Source: Nicotiana tabacum
Lineage: Eukaryota > Streptophyta > Magnoliopsida > Solanales > Solanaceae
Assembly: GCF_000715075.1 (NCBI RefSeq)
Contig: NC_134095.1
Coordinates: forward strand, 45,672,806-45,736,805
DNA length: 64,000 nt
Direction: 5' to 3'
The notes below the pieces were generated by a model. The model ran no database searches. It was not told the DNA's origin and saw only the letters and a list, made by a program, of their open reading frames with translations. How positions within the stretch are numbered: position 1 is the first letter of the stretch; each line of letters begins with the position of its first letter. Below are positions 31,547 to 43,388 of this stretch, piece by piece. The translations under genes were made by a program, and so were the position numbers.

Positions 31547-33631
31547 GTTTGTCCTCAAGCAATCAAAGTAAGTCCCACCTCTTTAAGAATAAAACCAAAA
31601 AAATTCAGCTGACCTAAAGTGACCTCATCTAGCATCAATTGGGACTAACAATTGCTCTCAATTCAAATGAATTATTAACAACATTCAACCTTTTAAGCAT
31701 CATGGTTTTAGTGCGACACAAAAGCATCAAGAGATGGTTCAACACATCAAGGAAACTCTTTCTACTACTTTGGTCATTGTGGAACCCAAACTCATATTCC
31801 TCACTTTTCCTTAAGCAAAACCTCACTTTTAGATTGTAGCACTCAGAACAAGGATTGTGGAAAATACACTCATCTCTCTCAAAGAAAGGTCACAAGTCCG
31901 GCTCTAGGTACCATAAGCTTGCCCTGTATATAAGTCACCACTAATGTAAGCTTCACTCAACTCAAGATCATATAGGGCTTTTGTGGGGATACAATGAAGG
32001 CTTTTGGTTCAGAGTAGGATATATTTGGTCTAAGAAGGTTTCATCTTCCTTTAAGCACTTCATTTGCTTCATTTTAGGACACATTCTCTTGACTCTTTGA
32101 GTCATTTACTTCTTTCTTAGGGGTTAAAGCGACACACTATCACTCTTTCTTGTTCATTTCAAACCTTTTTCTCCTTTCTAATCTTTCCACACCTTTCATC
32201 TTTTCACTTTTATTGAATCCTTTCATTTCTTCTACATTGTTCATTCTTTTTGACTTTTTGATTTTCTTTCTTTTTATTTTTGCCTTTCCTTTTCTTCATT
32301 TTGTACATTTTTTCCACTTTTTTGCATTCCTCGTCTCTCCCCCCAAACTTATGCTTTTGCCTTGTGCTAAGGAAAGATCGGGTGCCAAGATAGGGTCTTT
32401 TTAGAATGGGTAAAAGTTTGTATCATGGTTTTTGAAAGAAAATGGGCTATGGCTCAAAGGGGTTGACTAGGGATATTATCATTAGTAGGCTATGGATGTT
32501 TTCAAGATACCATTAAGATCAAGGAGAGTCTATAATCACTTATTAAGTCAAACTGCACTTAGGATTTCGCCTAGACAAACATTCATGGCAATTTCTAGAC
32601 TCAATGACACGGGACTTGGACTTGCAAATCAAATTCTCACCACACAAGATACAGGATTGTTAAAGAGACAGAGTCGGGGGCCCATAACAACCTTAGCTAA
32701 GATTTGAGCAGCGCAAATGGTCCCGAAAAACCACTTGATGATTATTAGCCAACACAAGAGTTTCAAGGTCACAATTGTCACCATCCTATACACACCAATT
32801 TATTTTTGACCATAAGATCAAAGGCAAATGTGTTAGGCCCAAGTGAAGCTTTGCTTGAGGCACTATTACTTACTACCTACTATTTACACAAAAACAAAAA
32901 GAAAACATACTCAAACTATTAAGAATATTATCATGCCATCCATCATCGTGAAGAGCCACCCGGTACAAACAAATTCCACCTTTGGAAAGAAACGTGACAT
33001 TAAGAAAATCAAAGGCTTATTGAACACAAAACTCAAAATAAGAAGCTACGAACTGAAAAGAAGCTACTAAGATGAAGTAAGAAGCTATAAAAAAATGCGG
33101 AAGGTAAACTAAATATGTACAATAGGGGATTTAAACGAATATACATAAGAGGAATGAATAAATACATCAGAAAGTAACTTCATATATAAATCAAGGTTGC
33201 AAAATACTAAAAGTTAAATAAACTGGTAAAATTATATACATACCAAAAGTGAAAAAGCATAACAAAAAAAAAGAAATAGTATCATAATTACAGTCCAATA
33301 TCATCAAATACGACTAACCCTTCAAATGAAAGCTAACATTGTCCTGAATGCTAACTAGCCAAAAATAAGCTCAAGAAAAGGATAGAGAGTAAAGAAAACT
33401 CCCTATTGGTCCTCCGTTTGCATGGGGTCATGAGCCTGGGTCCCTAAGTCCTGTGACTGCTCGGGAACCTGTGACTGGACCCTTGTGTTATTGGTTCCCT
33501 GTAACCTGTGCCTACTCTGGGACCTGAGGCTGGCTAGAGGAACCTCCCTGCGGGTACTCCAACTCAACCACTGCATCATCCGTCTGGGGGATCACTCTCC
33601 TCCTCTTTGGTGCCCTCTCTAACTCCTGCTC
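31547..33631 (-). other. Non-coding 3' region of Athila-1
   Basis: About 2 kb that aligns with 50317-52306 of Athila-2. It has a pyrimidine-rich stretch at about 32150-32340 and the second purine tract listed next. No coding features. Confidence 0.7.
32335..32361 (-). other. Internal copy of the polypurine tract (Athila-1)
   Basis: The minus strand reads GGCAAAAGCATAAGTTTGGG followed by GGGAGAG, nearly the terminal tract, about 810 bp away from it. The same copy is present in Athila-2. Confidence 0.7.
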
Positions 33632-35406
33632 CTACTCCGGCTCAGTCTGAGCTGCTGGAGGCTGGTCATGTAATAGTAGCTCCAATGAGAGATGGTCAGC
33701 AGCCTTCATCTTCTCCACTTTTACCCTCAACTCCTTCAGAGACTCCTTTGAGACTCGAGTCTTTCTCAACTTCTTTGTCTCCTTGGTCAGCTCCATCAGT
33801 GACTTTCCATGAGCACCTATAGCATCCAGAATCAATTGCTGGTTCTCTAGGAGCTTCTTCTGGTTGTCTAGAAGCTCCTTGAGAGTCTCCTTCACTGAAG
33901 CTGGAACCTGTGGCTGTGGGGTACGGACTGGGCTGCCACCGAGCTAGAAAGCACAAACAACTTAGAAGTAGCTGTTTGCATCCAGTTGTTGATACTGGCA
34001 AGTGTTTGGCTCAAACAGTGGGCAGTCAATGGGTAGGATGAAGATGAGGGGATAACTAGAGCAGTGGAAGTAGATGGCCCAGAGACAATAGCTGGTGTGG
34101 TTGTGGGAGGCTGAGAAGAAGTGACTACTACTACTAGATCTTCAGACTGGCCAGTAAAAGTAGTGGCTTTACCTTTAGGATCTTTGGCTTTGGGGTTGTC
34201 ATCAGTCTTGAGGTTGTACCATGAAAAGAGAATCTTTGGTTTCACCTTCACGTCAAACTTCCTTTTCTCCATGTCCTGATCCTCAAAATATATTGTAAGA
34301 AAATTCGGGAAGGAGTATGTTCTATCACCTTCATTGACCACCCTTGTGATCACCCTAGACATAACATTCCCGATGTTGATTGGGAACCCGCCATAATAGA
34401 AGCTGCCAATATCGCCCGAGAGACCGGCAGAGAGTTCTCATGGGTAGTGGGGTCTATCTTGCTGCATACAAATGTCTCCCACCACTTTGCCTCGAAATTT
34501 AAAGTCTTTCTCAATATTTGAACCCCTGATGTCAACCATGCTGGGGTGGTGTCCGTGAGTACCAAGTATTCTACTAACCATGGACGGGCTACCTCATCCA
34601 ATGGTACCTTTTCTAAGTATAGTGATTCATCTTCCTCAGGAAAGCCTAGGTAGTCATTAATTGTCTTCCTATCGAACTTCACTGTCAAATTCCGCACCTT
34701 AGTCACTTTAGTGCCCTTTTTTTATTTGGGCGACATTTGTGTAAAACTCTTTGACTAAGTGGTCATTTGCATCCCAGGCTTTGCTTGTAAAATACTCCCA
34801 GCCCGGTCTCTCTCTGAATTGCCTCTTCACATTAGGATTGTGAGGCAGAAGATCCCTCTCAATGAATTTTCGCTCAAGAATCAATTTCCTCTGGGGCCAC
34901 CACTCTCGAAACTTGTGGTATGCAATCTCACTAACAAATCTCCTCTACCAAGCCTCTAGGTTTCTAGTTCTTTCCACACCCCCTGTTTGGGGTTCTCCCC
35001 CTTCTTCTTCATCAATGGGATCCTCCCCAGGTGTTGAAGCTATGGGTGAAGTAGATGTTGCACTATCACTGCTCTCTGCTGAGCCCTCAGACGACTCAAA
35101 AGAAACTTGAACTGAAGCTTGAGCAGTAGGAGATGCCGAAGGTGTGGGCACATCTCTCAATCTAAACCTATCGGGGAAGTCAGGTACATACTCCGGCACT
35201 GAATCAGACTTAGATGCCTCACGTGAGGGAAAATACTCACTTCCTTCTAAATGGGAAGCAACTCTATCTACAGCCTTGATTTGTTTTCTTGTTTCCCCAA
35301 TTGCTTTCCAAACCTGTAGGGTCAATTTTATCATTCCTCGTCTCCTACCCCAGGAGGACTCTCCTTTTACTTTATGTTTTTCACCACCTCCGCTTGATTT
35401 AACCAT
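33632..35406 (-). pseudogene. env-position ORF of Athila-1 (putative plant transposon protein type)
   Basis: Start at the ATG at 35406. The N-terminal part (34945-35406) is basic and then Ser/Thr/Pro/Glu-rich (KVKGESSWGRRRGMIKLT; SESSEG-type runs). After a stop and frameshift comes the conserved core: RDLLPHNPNV, HLVKEFYTNVAQIKK and VRNLTVKFDRKTINDYLGFP. Next is VEYLVLTDTTPAWL (34350-34706), then a Ser/Thr-rich stretch (33892-34362). The C-terminal 33632-33895 is a coiled coil (LKELLDNQKKLLENQQLIL). I recall the core as the Pfam family called putative plant transposon protein. No signal peptide or membrane helix is visible, so an envelope role is not supported. At least three frameshifts. Confidence 0.75.
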
Positions 35407-35487
35407 TGTCTACAAGGAGAATTCATTTAATGTTTATTAGTATCACAGTACCAAAAGAAGTAGTAAAGACTATGAATGGAACAATTG

Positions 35488-35789
35488 ACCGCGGACCGCA
35501 TAAAATGCATTGCGGCTGCAAAGGCACCACCGCAGACCGCAAAAAATTTCATCGCGGACCATAGTGGGGTGGGGTTCAGACTACCCACCCTCTGATTCAA
35601 GTCACCGCGAACCGCGAAAAATTTCATTGCGACCGAAATAAGGCACCGCAGACAGCGAGAAATCAACCGCGGCCGCGGTCCTTGAAAATTTACCTCTCTA
35701 AAGTTTACCATCGCAGACCGCATAGAAACACATCGCGGGCGCGGAGAGGCACCGCGGACTGCAAAAAATTAACCGCGGTCGTGGTAGGC
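35488..35789. repeat. GC-rich palindrome cluster upstream of the env-position ORF (Athila-1)
   Basis: Units alternate GCGGACCGC and related palindromes with AAAATGCA-type spacers. It contains one NotI site GCGGCCGC at 35669-35676. It lies in the presumed leader of the env-position ORF. Confidence 0.85.
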
Positions 35790-36129
35790 AAAACGAAGCA
35801 ACAAAGACCTAGGGTTTCAAATTTTTGTGCAATTTATCCTTAAACAACATATTATCCACCCACTAGGTAGTTAATCACCATGTTTGACTAATTAAAACCG
35901 AATCTAAACAATATTATATAACCCTAAGTTAAAGATTGAAAGAAAAAGGAAGAAGAAGAAGTACAAACTATCAAATTAAAGACTAAGGGTAGGTTTGATG
36001 TACCAGAAGTGAGATGCAATACAGATGAAACTCAGTTCTTTTGTTGTGCAAATTAGGGCGTGAGTGAACATTACTCAGTAATGTGTGAGAATTGAAAAGG
36101 CGAAAAGTGTAAAAGGGGGCCTGAGGTCC

Positions 36130-36137
36130 TATTTATA
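36130..36137 (-). promoter_or_regulatory. Candidate internal TATA box between pol and the env-position ORF (Athila-1)
   Basis: TATAAATA within CTATAAATAGGACCT on the minus strand, 34 bases downstream of a GC-rich palindrome cluster, copying the LTR arrangement. It lies about 725 bases before the env-position ATG. It is conserved in Athila-2. Confidence 0.5.
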
Positions 36138-36170
36138 GAAAAAGACCTAGGACCCACACTACTTACCCAC

Positions 36171-36402
36171 TGCGGACCGCAGTAATTAAACACAGAAGGC
36201 ACATACAAGGACTTCACCGTAGACCACAGACAATGCACAGCGGCTGCGGTAAGGCACCACGGGCCGCATAAATGCATTACGGACGCGGTTGAAACTTCAG
36301 AGTACTATCACTTTTGCACATTTAGCACTGCGGACCACAATCAAATTTTGCCCCCGCGATAAGGCCATTTTGGCAAAAAAAAAATGCAATGCGGCAGCGG
36401 TC
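36171..36402. repeat. GC-rich palindrome cluster between pol and the internal TATA box (Athila-1)
   Basis: Starts TGCGGACCGCAG and ends GCGGCAGCGGTCC. It is equivalent to 54927-55142 of Athila-2. Confidence 0.8.
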
Positions 36403-36603
36403 CAAACTTCAGAGAGTGCAACATTTTTCCAATTGGTCTTGCACTGCATCAAAACAGCCCTACACACATCTCACAACTAGTTAGTCCAAGAGCAAATCCT
36501 ATACTAAGAAGAAAATCAAAGAAAAACAAAAAGAAAGACACATGGGTTGCCTCCCAAGAAGCGCCTAATTTAACATCGTGGCACGACGCAGGTTACCATC
36601 AAA

Positions 36604-37740
36604 TCACTTTAGATGGATCATCATCACCACGTGGCTGTCATCAATCTTTCCAAGATAGTGCTTGACTCTGTGCCCATTAACTCTGAAGATCTCTCCATTT
36701 TTGCTTTTCAAGTCAAGTGCACCAAACGGAGTCACCAGCACCACTTCAAAAGGTCCACTCCATTTCGACTTAAGCTTTCTTGGAAACAGACGTAACCGAG
36801 AATTAAACAAGAGAACCAGATCACCCACTTTTAACTCCTTGACACGAGCATACTTGTCATGAAGGTACTTCATCTTGTCCTTGTACAAGGACGAACTGGA
36901 GTAGGCATGAAATCGAAATTCATCAAGTTCATAAGCTGCTTCACACGAAGATTTGCTGCCATATCCCATTCAAGATTTAGCTTCCTCAAAGCCCACATGG
37001 CCTTGTTCTCTAACTCGACCGGTAGATGGCAAGCTTTCCCAAACACCAATCGGTATGGAGACATACCAATCGGAGTCTTGTAAGTAGTCCTATAAACCCA
37101 TAGTGCATCATCCCATTTCTTTGACAAATCGGTACTATTTGCATTGACCATCTTTCACAATATACTCTTGATTTCCTTGTTTGAGACTTCAACTTGGCAA
37201 CTCGCCTGAGGATGATAAGGGGTAGAAACTTTGTGATTGATACCATACTTTGCAAGCAAAGTGTCAAAAGCTCTATTGCAAAAATGAGACCCCCCATCAC
37301 TTATGATTGCTCGAGGAGTGCCAAACCTAGTAAAAATACTCTTCTTGAGAAATGCAACAACACTCTGGGATTCATTATTGGGTAAAGCCACGGTCTCAAC
37401 CTACTTTGAAACATAGTCAACTACCACTAGAATGTATGTGTTGCCACATGAACTAACAAATGGGCCCATGAAATTAATGCCCCACACATCAAAGATATCA
37501 ACTTCGAGAATAGTGGTGAGATGCATCTCATCCTTCTTTGAAATTCCACCCGCTCTTTGACATTCGTCGCATCTCTTCACAAGTTCACTTGCATCCTTAT
37601 ACAATGTTGGCAAGTAAAAACCACAACTAAGAACCTTTGAACCTATCCTCGCTCCACTATGATGACCACCGTCGCGAGAGGAATGACAAGCCTCTAAAAT
37701 ACTCAATTGCTCCTCCTCCGGGACATATCTTCAGATCACA
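36604..37740 (-). pseudogene. Athila-1 integrase remnant
   Basis: The zinc domain is in 37401-37706: CHSSRDGGHHSG and [12 protein letters not shown]. The first catalytic residue is lost: VWGINFMGPF has Asn (AAT) where Athila-2 has Asp. 37155-37391 has IISDGGSHF (second Asp) and [15 protein letters not shown] (Glu kept, Gly to Cys beside it). 36870-37151 continues with [20 protein letters not shown]. 36604-36969 ends with KVGDLVLLFNSRL and KWSGPFEV, the SH3-like tail. Frameshifts separate the pieces. Confidence 0.92.
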
Positions 37741-37910
37741 CCATCAGTGCAGATCTTGAACAAGTAAGGCTCATTCCAATAGTAATTCAAACTATCCCAT
37801 TTAAGCTTCTTACTTTGGTTAGAAGATAGCTCACACGGTACAATACTAGTCACAAGGAAATTAGCAACATCCACAAACCATGGCATGACATTCACTAATA
37901 CGGAGAGGAG

Positions 37911-39488
37911 CTACTCATCAGGAAAAGAATCATTAATTTCAAGGCCATCACGGGGCCTCCCCTCCTCCTCCAAGCAGGACAAGTGGTCTGCCACTTGGTT
38001 TTCACACACTTTTCGGTCCACAATCTCCAAATCAAACTCTTGAAGCAACAAGACCCATCTCATTAACCGAGATTTGGAATCCTTCTTTGTCATCAAGTAT
38101 TGGAGTGCAGCATTGTTGGTATGAACTATCACCTTGGCACCCAGGAGATAAGGCCTAAATTTCTCCATTGCAAACACAATAGCCAACAACTCTTTTTCTG
38201 TCACCGTGTAATTCACTTGAGAATCATTCATTATTTTGCTTGCATAATACACCGGGTGAAACATTTTATTCACTCCTTGACCCAAGACCGCCCCAACCAA
38301 TATCACTCGCGTCACACATGAGCTTAAAAGGCAAACTCCAATTGAGTACGGTAATAATAGGAGTGGTGGTCAACTTGTACTTGAGGAGTTCAAAAGCTAT
38401 CATTCATTCCTTATTGAATATGAACTTGGCATCTTTTTCCAATAACTTGCACAAGGGATTCACTACCTTAGAAAAGTCTTTAATGAATCTTCGGTAGAAC
38501 CCTGCATGCCCAAGAAAACTTCTAACCCCCTTGACTAAAGTAGGGGGAGGAAGCTTTGAAATCACTTCAATTTTAGCTTTGTCCTCCTCTATGCCTTGCT
38601 TTGAGATCTTATGATCGAGGACAATGCCCTCCTCGACCATAAAGTAGCATTTCTCCCAGTTAAGTACAAGATTGGTCTCTTCACATCGGCCAACACCCTA
38701 TCAAGTTTCTTCAAACATTCATCAAACGAGTCTCCCACAACACTAAAGTCGTCCATGAACACCTCCAAAATGTCCTCCACCATGTCGGTAAATATGTCCA
38801 TTATACACTGCTGGAATGTAGCCGGTGCATTACACAACCCAAATGGCATCCTAGAAAAGGCAAAGGTACCATATGGACAAGTGAAGGTGGTTTTCTCCTG
38901 ATCTTCTGGAGCTATCAAAATTTGGTTGTACCCAGAATACTCATCCAAGAAATAGTAGAAGGCACACCCAGCAAGTCTATCTAGCATCTAGTCAAGAAAA
39001 GGCATCGGAAAGTGATCCTTGCAGGTCACTTTATTCAACTTGCAATAGTCCATGCACACCCTCCATCCAGTGACAGTCCTGGTAGAAATAAACTTATTTT
39101 GCACATTGGTAACAACGGTCATATCTCCTTTCTTCAGCACACATTGCACCGGCGAAGTCCAAGAACTATCAAAGATGAGGTACACAACCCCGACATCCAA
39201 CCACTTGATCACCTCCTTTTTCACAACCTCTTGCATCGCCTTGTTCAACCTCCTTTGATGTTCCACGGAGGGCTTTGCATCCTCTTTAAGAATAATCTTA
39301 TGCATACAAAAGGTGGGGCTTATACCCCGGATATCAACTAAAGTCCATCCAATTGCCTCCTTCCATTTTTGGAGCACCTCCAATGTGGCATATACATGCA
39401 TGTTAGAAAGACAAGAGGAAACAATAACTAGCAAAGTTGAACTAGGGCCTAAGAATTCATACCCTAGGTGTGGAGGCAACAACTTCAA
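37911..39488 (-). pseudogene. Athila-1 reverse transcriptase and RNase H remnant
   Basis: 38988-39488 and 38589-38987 share one frame, broken by a TAG (PFLD, stop, MLDRLAG). Motifs: WRVCMDYCKLN, FYYFLDEYSGYNQI, FAFSRMPFGLCNAPATFQQ and the active site FMDD at residues 77-80 of the second piece, so the catalytic pair is intact. 38404-38640 has FLGHAGFYRRFIKDFSK, the connection region. 37911-38315 is RNase H ([17 protein letters not shown]) but has [10 protein letters not shown] where HTDHAALRYL is expected, so one catalytic Asp is lost. Confidence 0.93.
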
Positions 39489-40130
39489 CTAAAACACGGG
39501 AGGTTCCTCGATTGAGGGTTTTGTTGGTAGAGTCTTCCTATTCTCAAGATCCAAAGAGAGCTTCCGAGGCTCATAAGAGTAAGAGCCCATTTCATTTAAA
39601 GCATTGACACACTCCACCCGACCTTCATCCTTATTTACATCAAGATTCAACAATATCGCCTCTAGAGGGTCCTCCATATTAATCACTGCACTAGTATCAT
39701 CAACTATCACTATCGTGACAAGATCCACTAAAGAGCACACTTCAGAACGGTTGGGCTGCTTCATTGACTTGCACACTTGAAAGACCACTTTTTCATCACC
39801 CACTTGGAAGGTGAGTTCCCCTGCTTCCACATCAACTAAGGCCTTACCAGTTGCAAGGAAAGGTCTTCCCAATATGATCAGAACCTCATAATCTACCTCA
39901 CACTCCAAGATCACAAAATCAGTGGGCAAAATAAACTTGTCCACCCAAACAAGAACATCATCTACAATACCAAGCAGCCTCTTTATAGTTCTATTCGCCA
40001 TTTTCAACCTCATTGAAGTAGCCCTAGGTTTTCCAATACCCAAAGTCTTGAAAACGGAGTAAGGCATCAAGTTGATATTTCCCCCAAATCACATAGAGCT
40101 TTTGCAAAGTTTGCACTCCCAATGGTGCAA
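39489..40130 (-). pseudogene. Athila-1 protease remnant
   Basis: The region around LCDLG then INLMPYSVFKTLGIG is the gypsy aspartic protease; an indel falls right at the active site, where Athila-2 still reads DLGAS. Downstream are [16 protein letters not shown] and [20 protein letters not shown]. The frame then runs on toward reverse transcriptase and ends at a stop in EEPPVF. Confidence 0.88.
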
Positions 40131-41943
40131 GGAATGGTGAAAGCGCCGTGATCTTTTAACTTCGGAGCCATAGAGTGCACTATTACACTAACTTGGTAGG
40201 TCATCTTGATGGTCTCACAATCCATAGATCTTTTCATTGTCACCAAGTATTTCATGAACTTGGCGTACCCCGACATTTGTTCTAGAGCCTCCACCAAAGG
40301 CACATTAATTGATAAGCTCTTCGTCATGTCAATAAACTTCTTAAACTGGTTCTCATTTTTCTGCTTCGCAAGCCTTTGAGGATAAGGTGGAGGTGGTCTT
40401 GGCAAAGGAGCTTTGGCTTTAGGCACAACCGTTTCCAGCATGTCTATTACGTGTTCCCTAGATGGGTTCATGTCATTCTGAGTTTCCACCTCGTTATCTT
40501 GGATGTCAATCCTCACTTCCTCATTTAAGTTCTCATCAGTCACATTCTCAACAACCAAAGGGATATCATCCTCTTGCAACTCCACTTCATCACTCAAAAT
40601 TTCTTTTTGTTTGGAGGCCTTCACATCACTGCCTCGTCCACTTCTTGTAGTTACGGCCATTACATGCCCAGAATTGTTCCCACCCTTTGGGTTGACTACC
40701 ATATCACTAGGTAGAGCCCCCTTAGGGCGAGTATTCAAGAATTGTGAGATTTGGCCTAATTGAACCTCCAAGTTTCTGATTGAAGTATTGTGGGATGCCA
40801 ACTGGGCATCAGAGTCAGCATTCTTTTTTATCATCTGTTCAAACATCATTTTGATTTTTGCCATATCATTGTTGGATGAACTAAGACCTTGGGATGAAAA
40901 TGGGGGTGGATTGTTCGGTTGTTGATACATCAGGGGTCTTTAAAAGCCTTGCCCCCGGTTTCCTTGATTGCTATTGTTCCAACCTCCTTGATTGTTTTTG
41001 CCACCCCAGTTGTTGTTGTTGTCACTCCAATTACCCTGATTGTTCTGGTTATTATTCTGGTTGCCCCAATTTGAATTTTGGTTGTTGTTTCCCCAATTTC
41101 TATTCTCATGTTGTTGTTGACTTCCCCAATTGCCTTGGGATCTCCATTGTTGTTGTTGGTAAAAAGAATTGCCCCTTTGGCCCTGATAGTTGTTCACATA
41201 TTTCACTTCTTCATTTTGCTCATCATACCCATAATCTTGGAACCCACCACTGTCTTGGTCATATTGATCCGAACTCCCTTGGTTCTGTTGACCTCTTTGT
41301 CTTCTTTTGTTCACTTACTTGTTGACACCCTCCATAGCATTTACTTCTCATGGAATTTGAACCTGCTGTAATTATGCCTTTGCTAGCTGGTTCATTGTTG
41401 TTGTCAGTTCTGTTATTGACTTCCCATGATCATGAAGCTCTTTGTGCAAGTGCATGACCGTGGGGTCACCATGTGGCACATTGGTTCTACTTTGCCAAGC
41501 GGAGGACGTGTCAGCCATCTCATCCAATATTGAATTAGCCTCATCATACGGTGTGTTCATGAAATTTCCCCTGGCGAGTTGGTTCACTATGCACCGATTT
41601 GTTGTGTTAATGCCCCGGTAGAATGTCTGTTGTATCATTGCCTCAATCATATCATTGTTGGGTATTCCTTTACCATAGTCCGGTATCTCTCCCATAGAGC
41701 ATGTAGTGGTTCGTTGGGCTCCTGTTTGAAAGCTAAGATTCCATCCCTCAAAGTTGCCATGTGGCCCGGCGAGAAAAACTTTGCAATGAACTTATCCGCC
41801 AACTCATCCCAAGTAGTGGTAGAATGGTTGGGAAGCATCTCAAGACAATCCAAAGCTTTCCCTCTAAGTTAAAAAGGGAATAATCTCAACCGAAGTGCAT
41901 CATCTGACAAATTTGTTTGCTTTCTCCCCCAACAGGTATCAAC
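40067..41943 (-). pseudogene. Athila-1 gag remnant, cut by the Sirevirus
   Basis: 41647-41853 has STTTWDELADKFIAKFF and EPLHALWERYRTM, and 41372-41695 has NQLARGNFMNTPYDEA; the two are in different frames. 40940-41314 is a Gly/Asn/Gln-rich nucleocapsid-like stretch (GNNNQNSNWGNQNNNQNNQG). 40067-40930 has MFEQMIKKNADSDAQLASHN, acidic runs and FKKFIDMTKSLSINVPLVEA before the protease. The N-terminal part lies beyond the Sirevirus insertion at 41943. A TAA sits in RLFPF-stop-LRGK. Confidence 0.9.
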
Positions 41944-42887
41944 TGTTAGTTTGTATGAGTTCACCAAACAGTAGAATACATGGTCCTCTATGAGGTTATG
42001 CTGAGAATGCTAGTAAAACTGTAAGTAAGTGAGACACAGAATTTTTACGTGAAAAAATCCCAACTTAAGAGGACAAAAACCACGACCTACACCTGTAGGC
42101 TTTCAACTTCACTAACTTGTAAACACCTATTGCAAGCCACTTTGTAATAACTCTATTACAAAGGATTCAACTCAACTAACTTGTGGCAATCTCACCACAA
42201 GCCACTTTGTGACTCTCTAGTTACAAAGACTTTGACTAACTTGTGACACTCTCACCATAACTAGTGATAAAGACTTTAACTTATGACTAAACCTAGTCAC
42301 AACATAAACTCAGAGAGTTTACGGATTTTACAAGAGGATTCCTAATCAACGCTTCTGGCTAAGCAGTTTAGGAGATACAATAAGAACAATCCCAAATTTA
42401 CAACTCAACTAAGGACAACAAAATACAAACTTTAGGAACTGGTCCGTAGTAGCGTTCAACTTTCTTCTTCAACCTCGTGAGAAATGATTTCTCTGTTTTG
42501 CAAAAGGCTTGAATGAGAAACAGAAGTGTTCAAGTGATGTTTTGATATAAACTCATTGTTGATACACCATGATGACATCACTTGAAATGATGTAAGCACT
42601 TTAGTTGGTCAAGGAATAAGTGGGCACTGGTAGTGCAGTGCAGGCAGAAATAGTGTAGGCAGTCACGTCTTCTAGTTGTGTCTCATTGACCTCGTACTGC
42701 TATGAGGGAACAACAAGGGTATGAGGTCCTTGTTTGGTTCACTATCCCCTGAAGCTATAGCAATTCACATTGAGCTGGAATCTATTAACTTGCAGTACAA
42801 CCCAAGTATATCAGGTTCCCTATCTGGTTCTTGACAAAGTTTGTTAGATCATCAAAACATAAGTCAAAGACATTGAGAAACCTATCA
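41944..42887 (-). repeat. 3' LTR of the Sirevirus
   Basis: Plus-strand ends TGTTAGTTTGTATG and AGAAACCTATCA; on the minus strand TGATAGG to CTAACA, a near-perfect terminal inverted pair. The partner LTR is outside the window, so the right boundary rests on the purine tract and the end motif. Confidence 0.72.
42086..42262. repeat. Tandem units with inverted repeats inside the Sirevirus LTR
   Basis: Unit starts AACTTGT at 42114, 42178 and 42238, a period of 60-64 bp. Inverted pairs are CTTTGTAATA with TATTACAAAG (42140-42163, 10 bp perfect), CTTGTGG with CCACAAG (42180-42201, perfect) and CTTTGT with ACAAAG. CCTACA and TGTAGG flank the array at 42086-42099. Confidence 0.85.
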
Positions 42888-43080
42888 ATTTACCCTTTTT
42901 TATGATGATAAACTTAAACAGATAACGTTGTTATTTAGAGCAAGATGAACCAGATTACCTAGCAGGAGAACACAAGTTTCACAAGTTCCCCCTGACTTTA
43001 TGCCTTCCTTATTTCACATTAGTTCCCCTTGACTTTATGACTCCCCCTAACTTTATGACTTATTTATTCCCCCTTTTGGC
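42888..43080 (-). other. Multiple polypurine tracts of the Sirevirus
   Basis: Minus-strand purine runs lie at about 42890-42903 (next to the LTR), 42986-42992, 43023-43029, 43041-43047 and 43068-43077. Three share the phrase CATAAAGT followed by YAGGGGGA or YAAGGGGA, so they look duplicated. Repeated tracts before the 3' LTR are reported for Sireviruses. Confidence 0.75.
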
Positions 43081-43388
43081 ATTATTAAAAAGACACAAAC
43101 AGATAAACAGCACAAAGAAGTGTAGCCGAGGTAATTCATGCCACATATGTGCACACAACATGATAAAGAAGAGAAACATAGAATTTAAATAATAAGATAA
43201 TAAAAGAGGATAGATTTAATATTAATAAAATTTAATATGCATTTTCTTAAAAAGAAAAGGCAACATTGGACTGTTAAGATGGGAGCAGTACTGTTTCATC
43301 CCAACCACATAAAAAAAAGATAACAAAACATCTACGAAAACAATAAAACTTAAAGGACATTTCCAGAAACTAGTCACTGAAGGGGTAC

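Larger units (their letters stand above)
29967..41943 (-). mobile_element. Athila-type Ty3/gypsy element, 3' part (Athila-1)
   Basis: It starts (plus strand) with a 1558-bp LTR and contains, on the minus strand, the end of gag, protease, reverse transcriptase-RNase H, integrase, a long spacer with GC-rich repeats, an env-position ORF, and a 2-kb non-coding 3' region. It is cut at 41943 inside gag by the Sirevirus; the rest of gag and the 5' LTR should lie past the right edge. It is closely related to Athila-2 along its whole length. Athila is a gypsy lineage known for a tRNA-Asp primer and an extra ORF after pol. Confidence 0.92.

Noticed and set aside
32150..32404. Phe/Leu-rich plus-strand frame resembling a membrane protein
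   Set aside because: It translates the pyrimidine-rich tract of the Athila-1 3' region; the matching tract in Athila-2 is not open.
40894..41325. Cysteine-rich plus-strand frame (and its counterpart at 59601-59804)
   Set aside because: It is the antisense of the Gly/Asn/Gln-rich gag region of the Athila elements.
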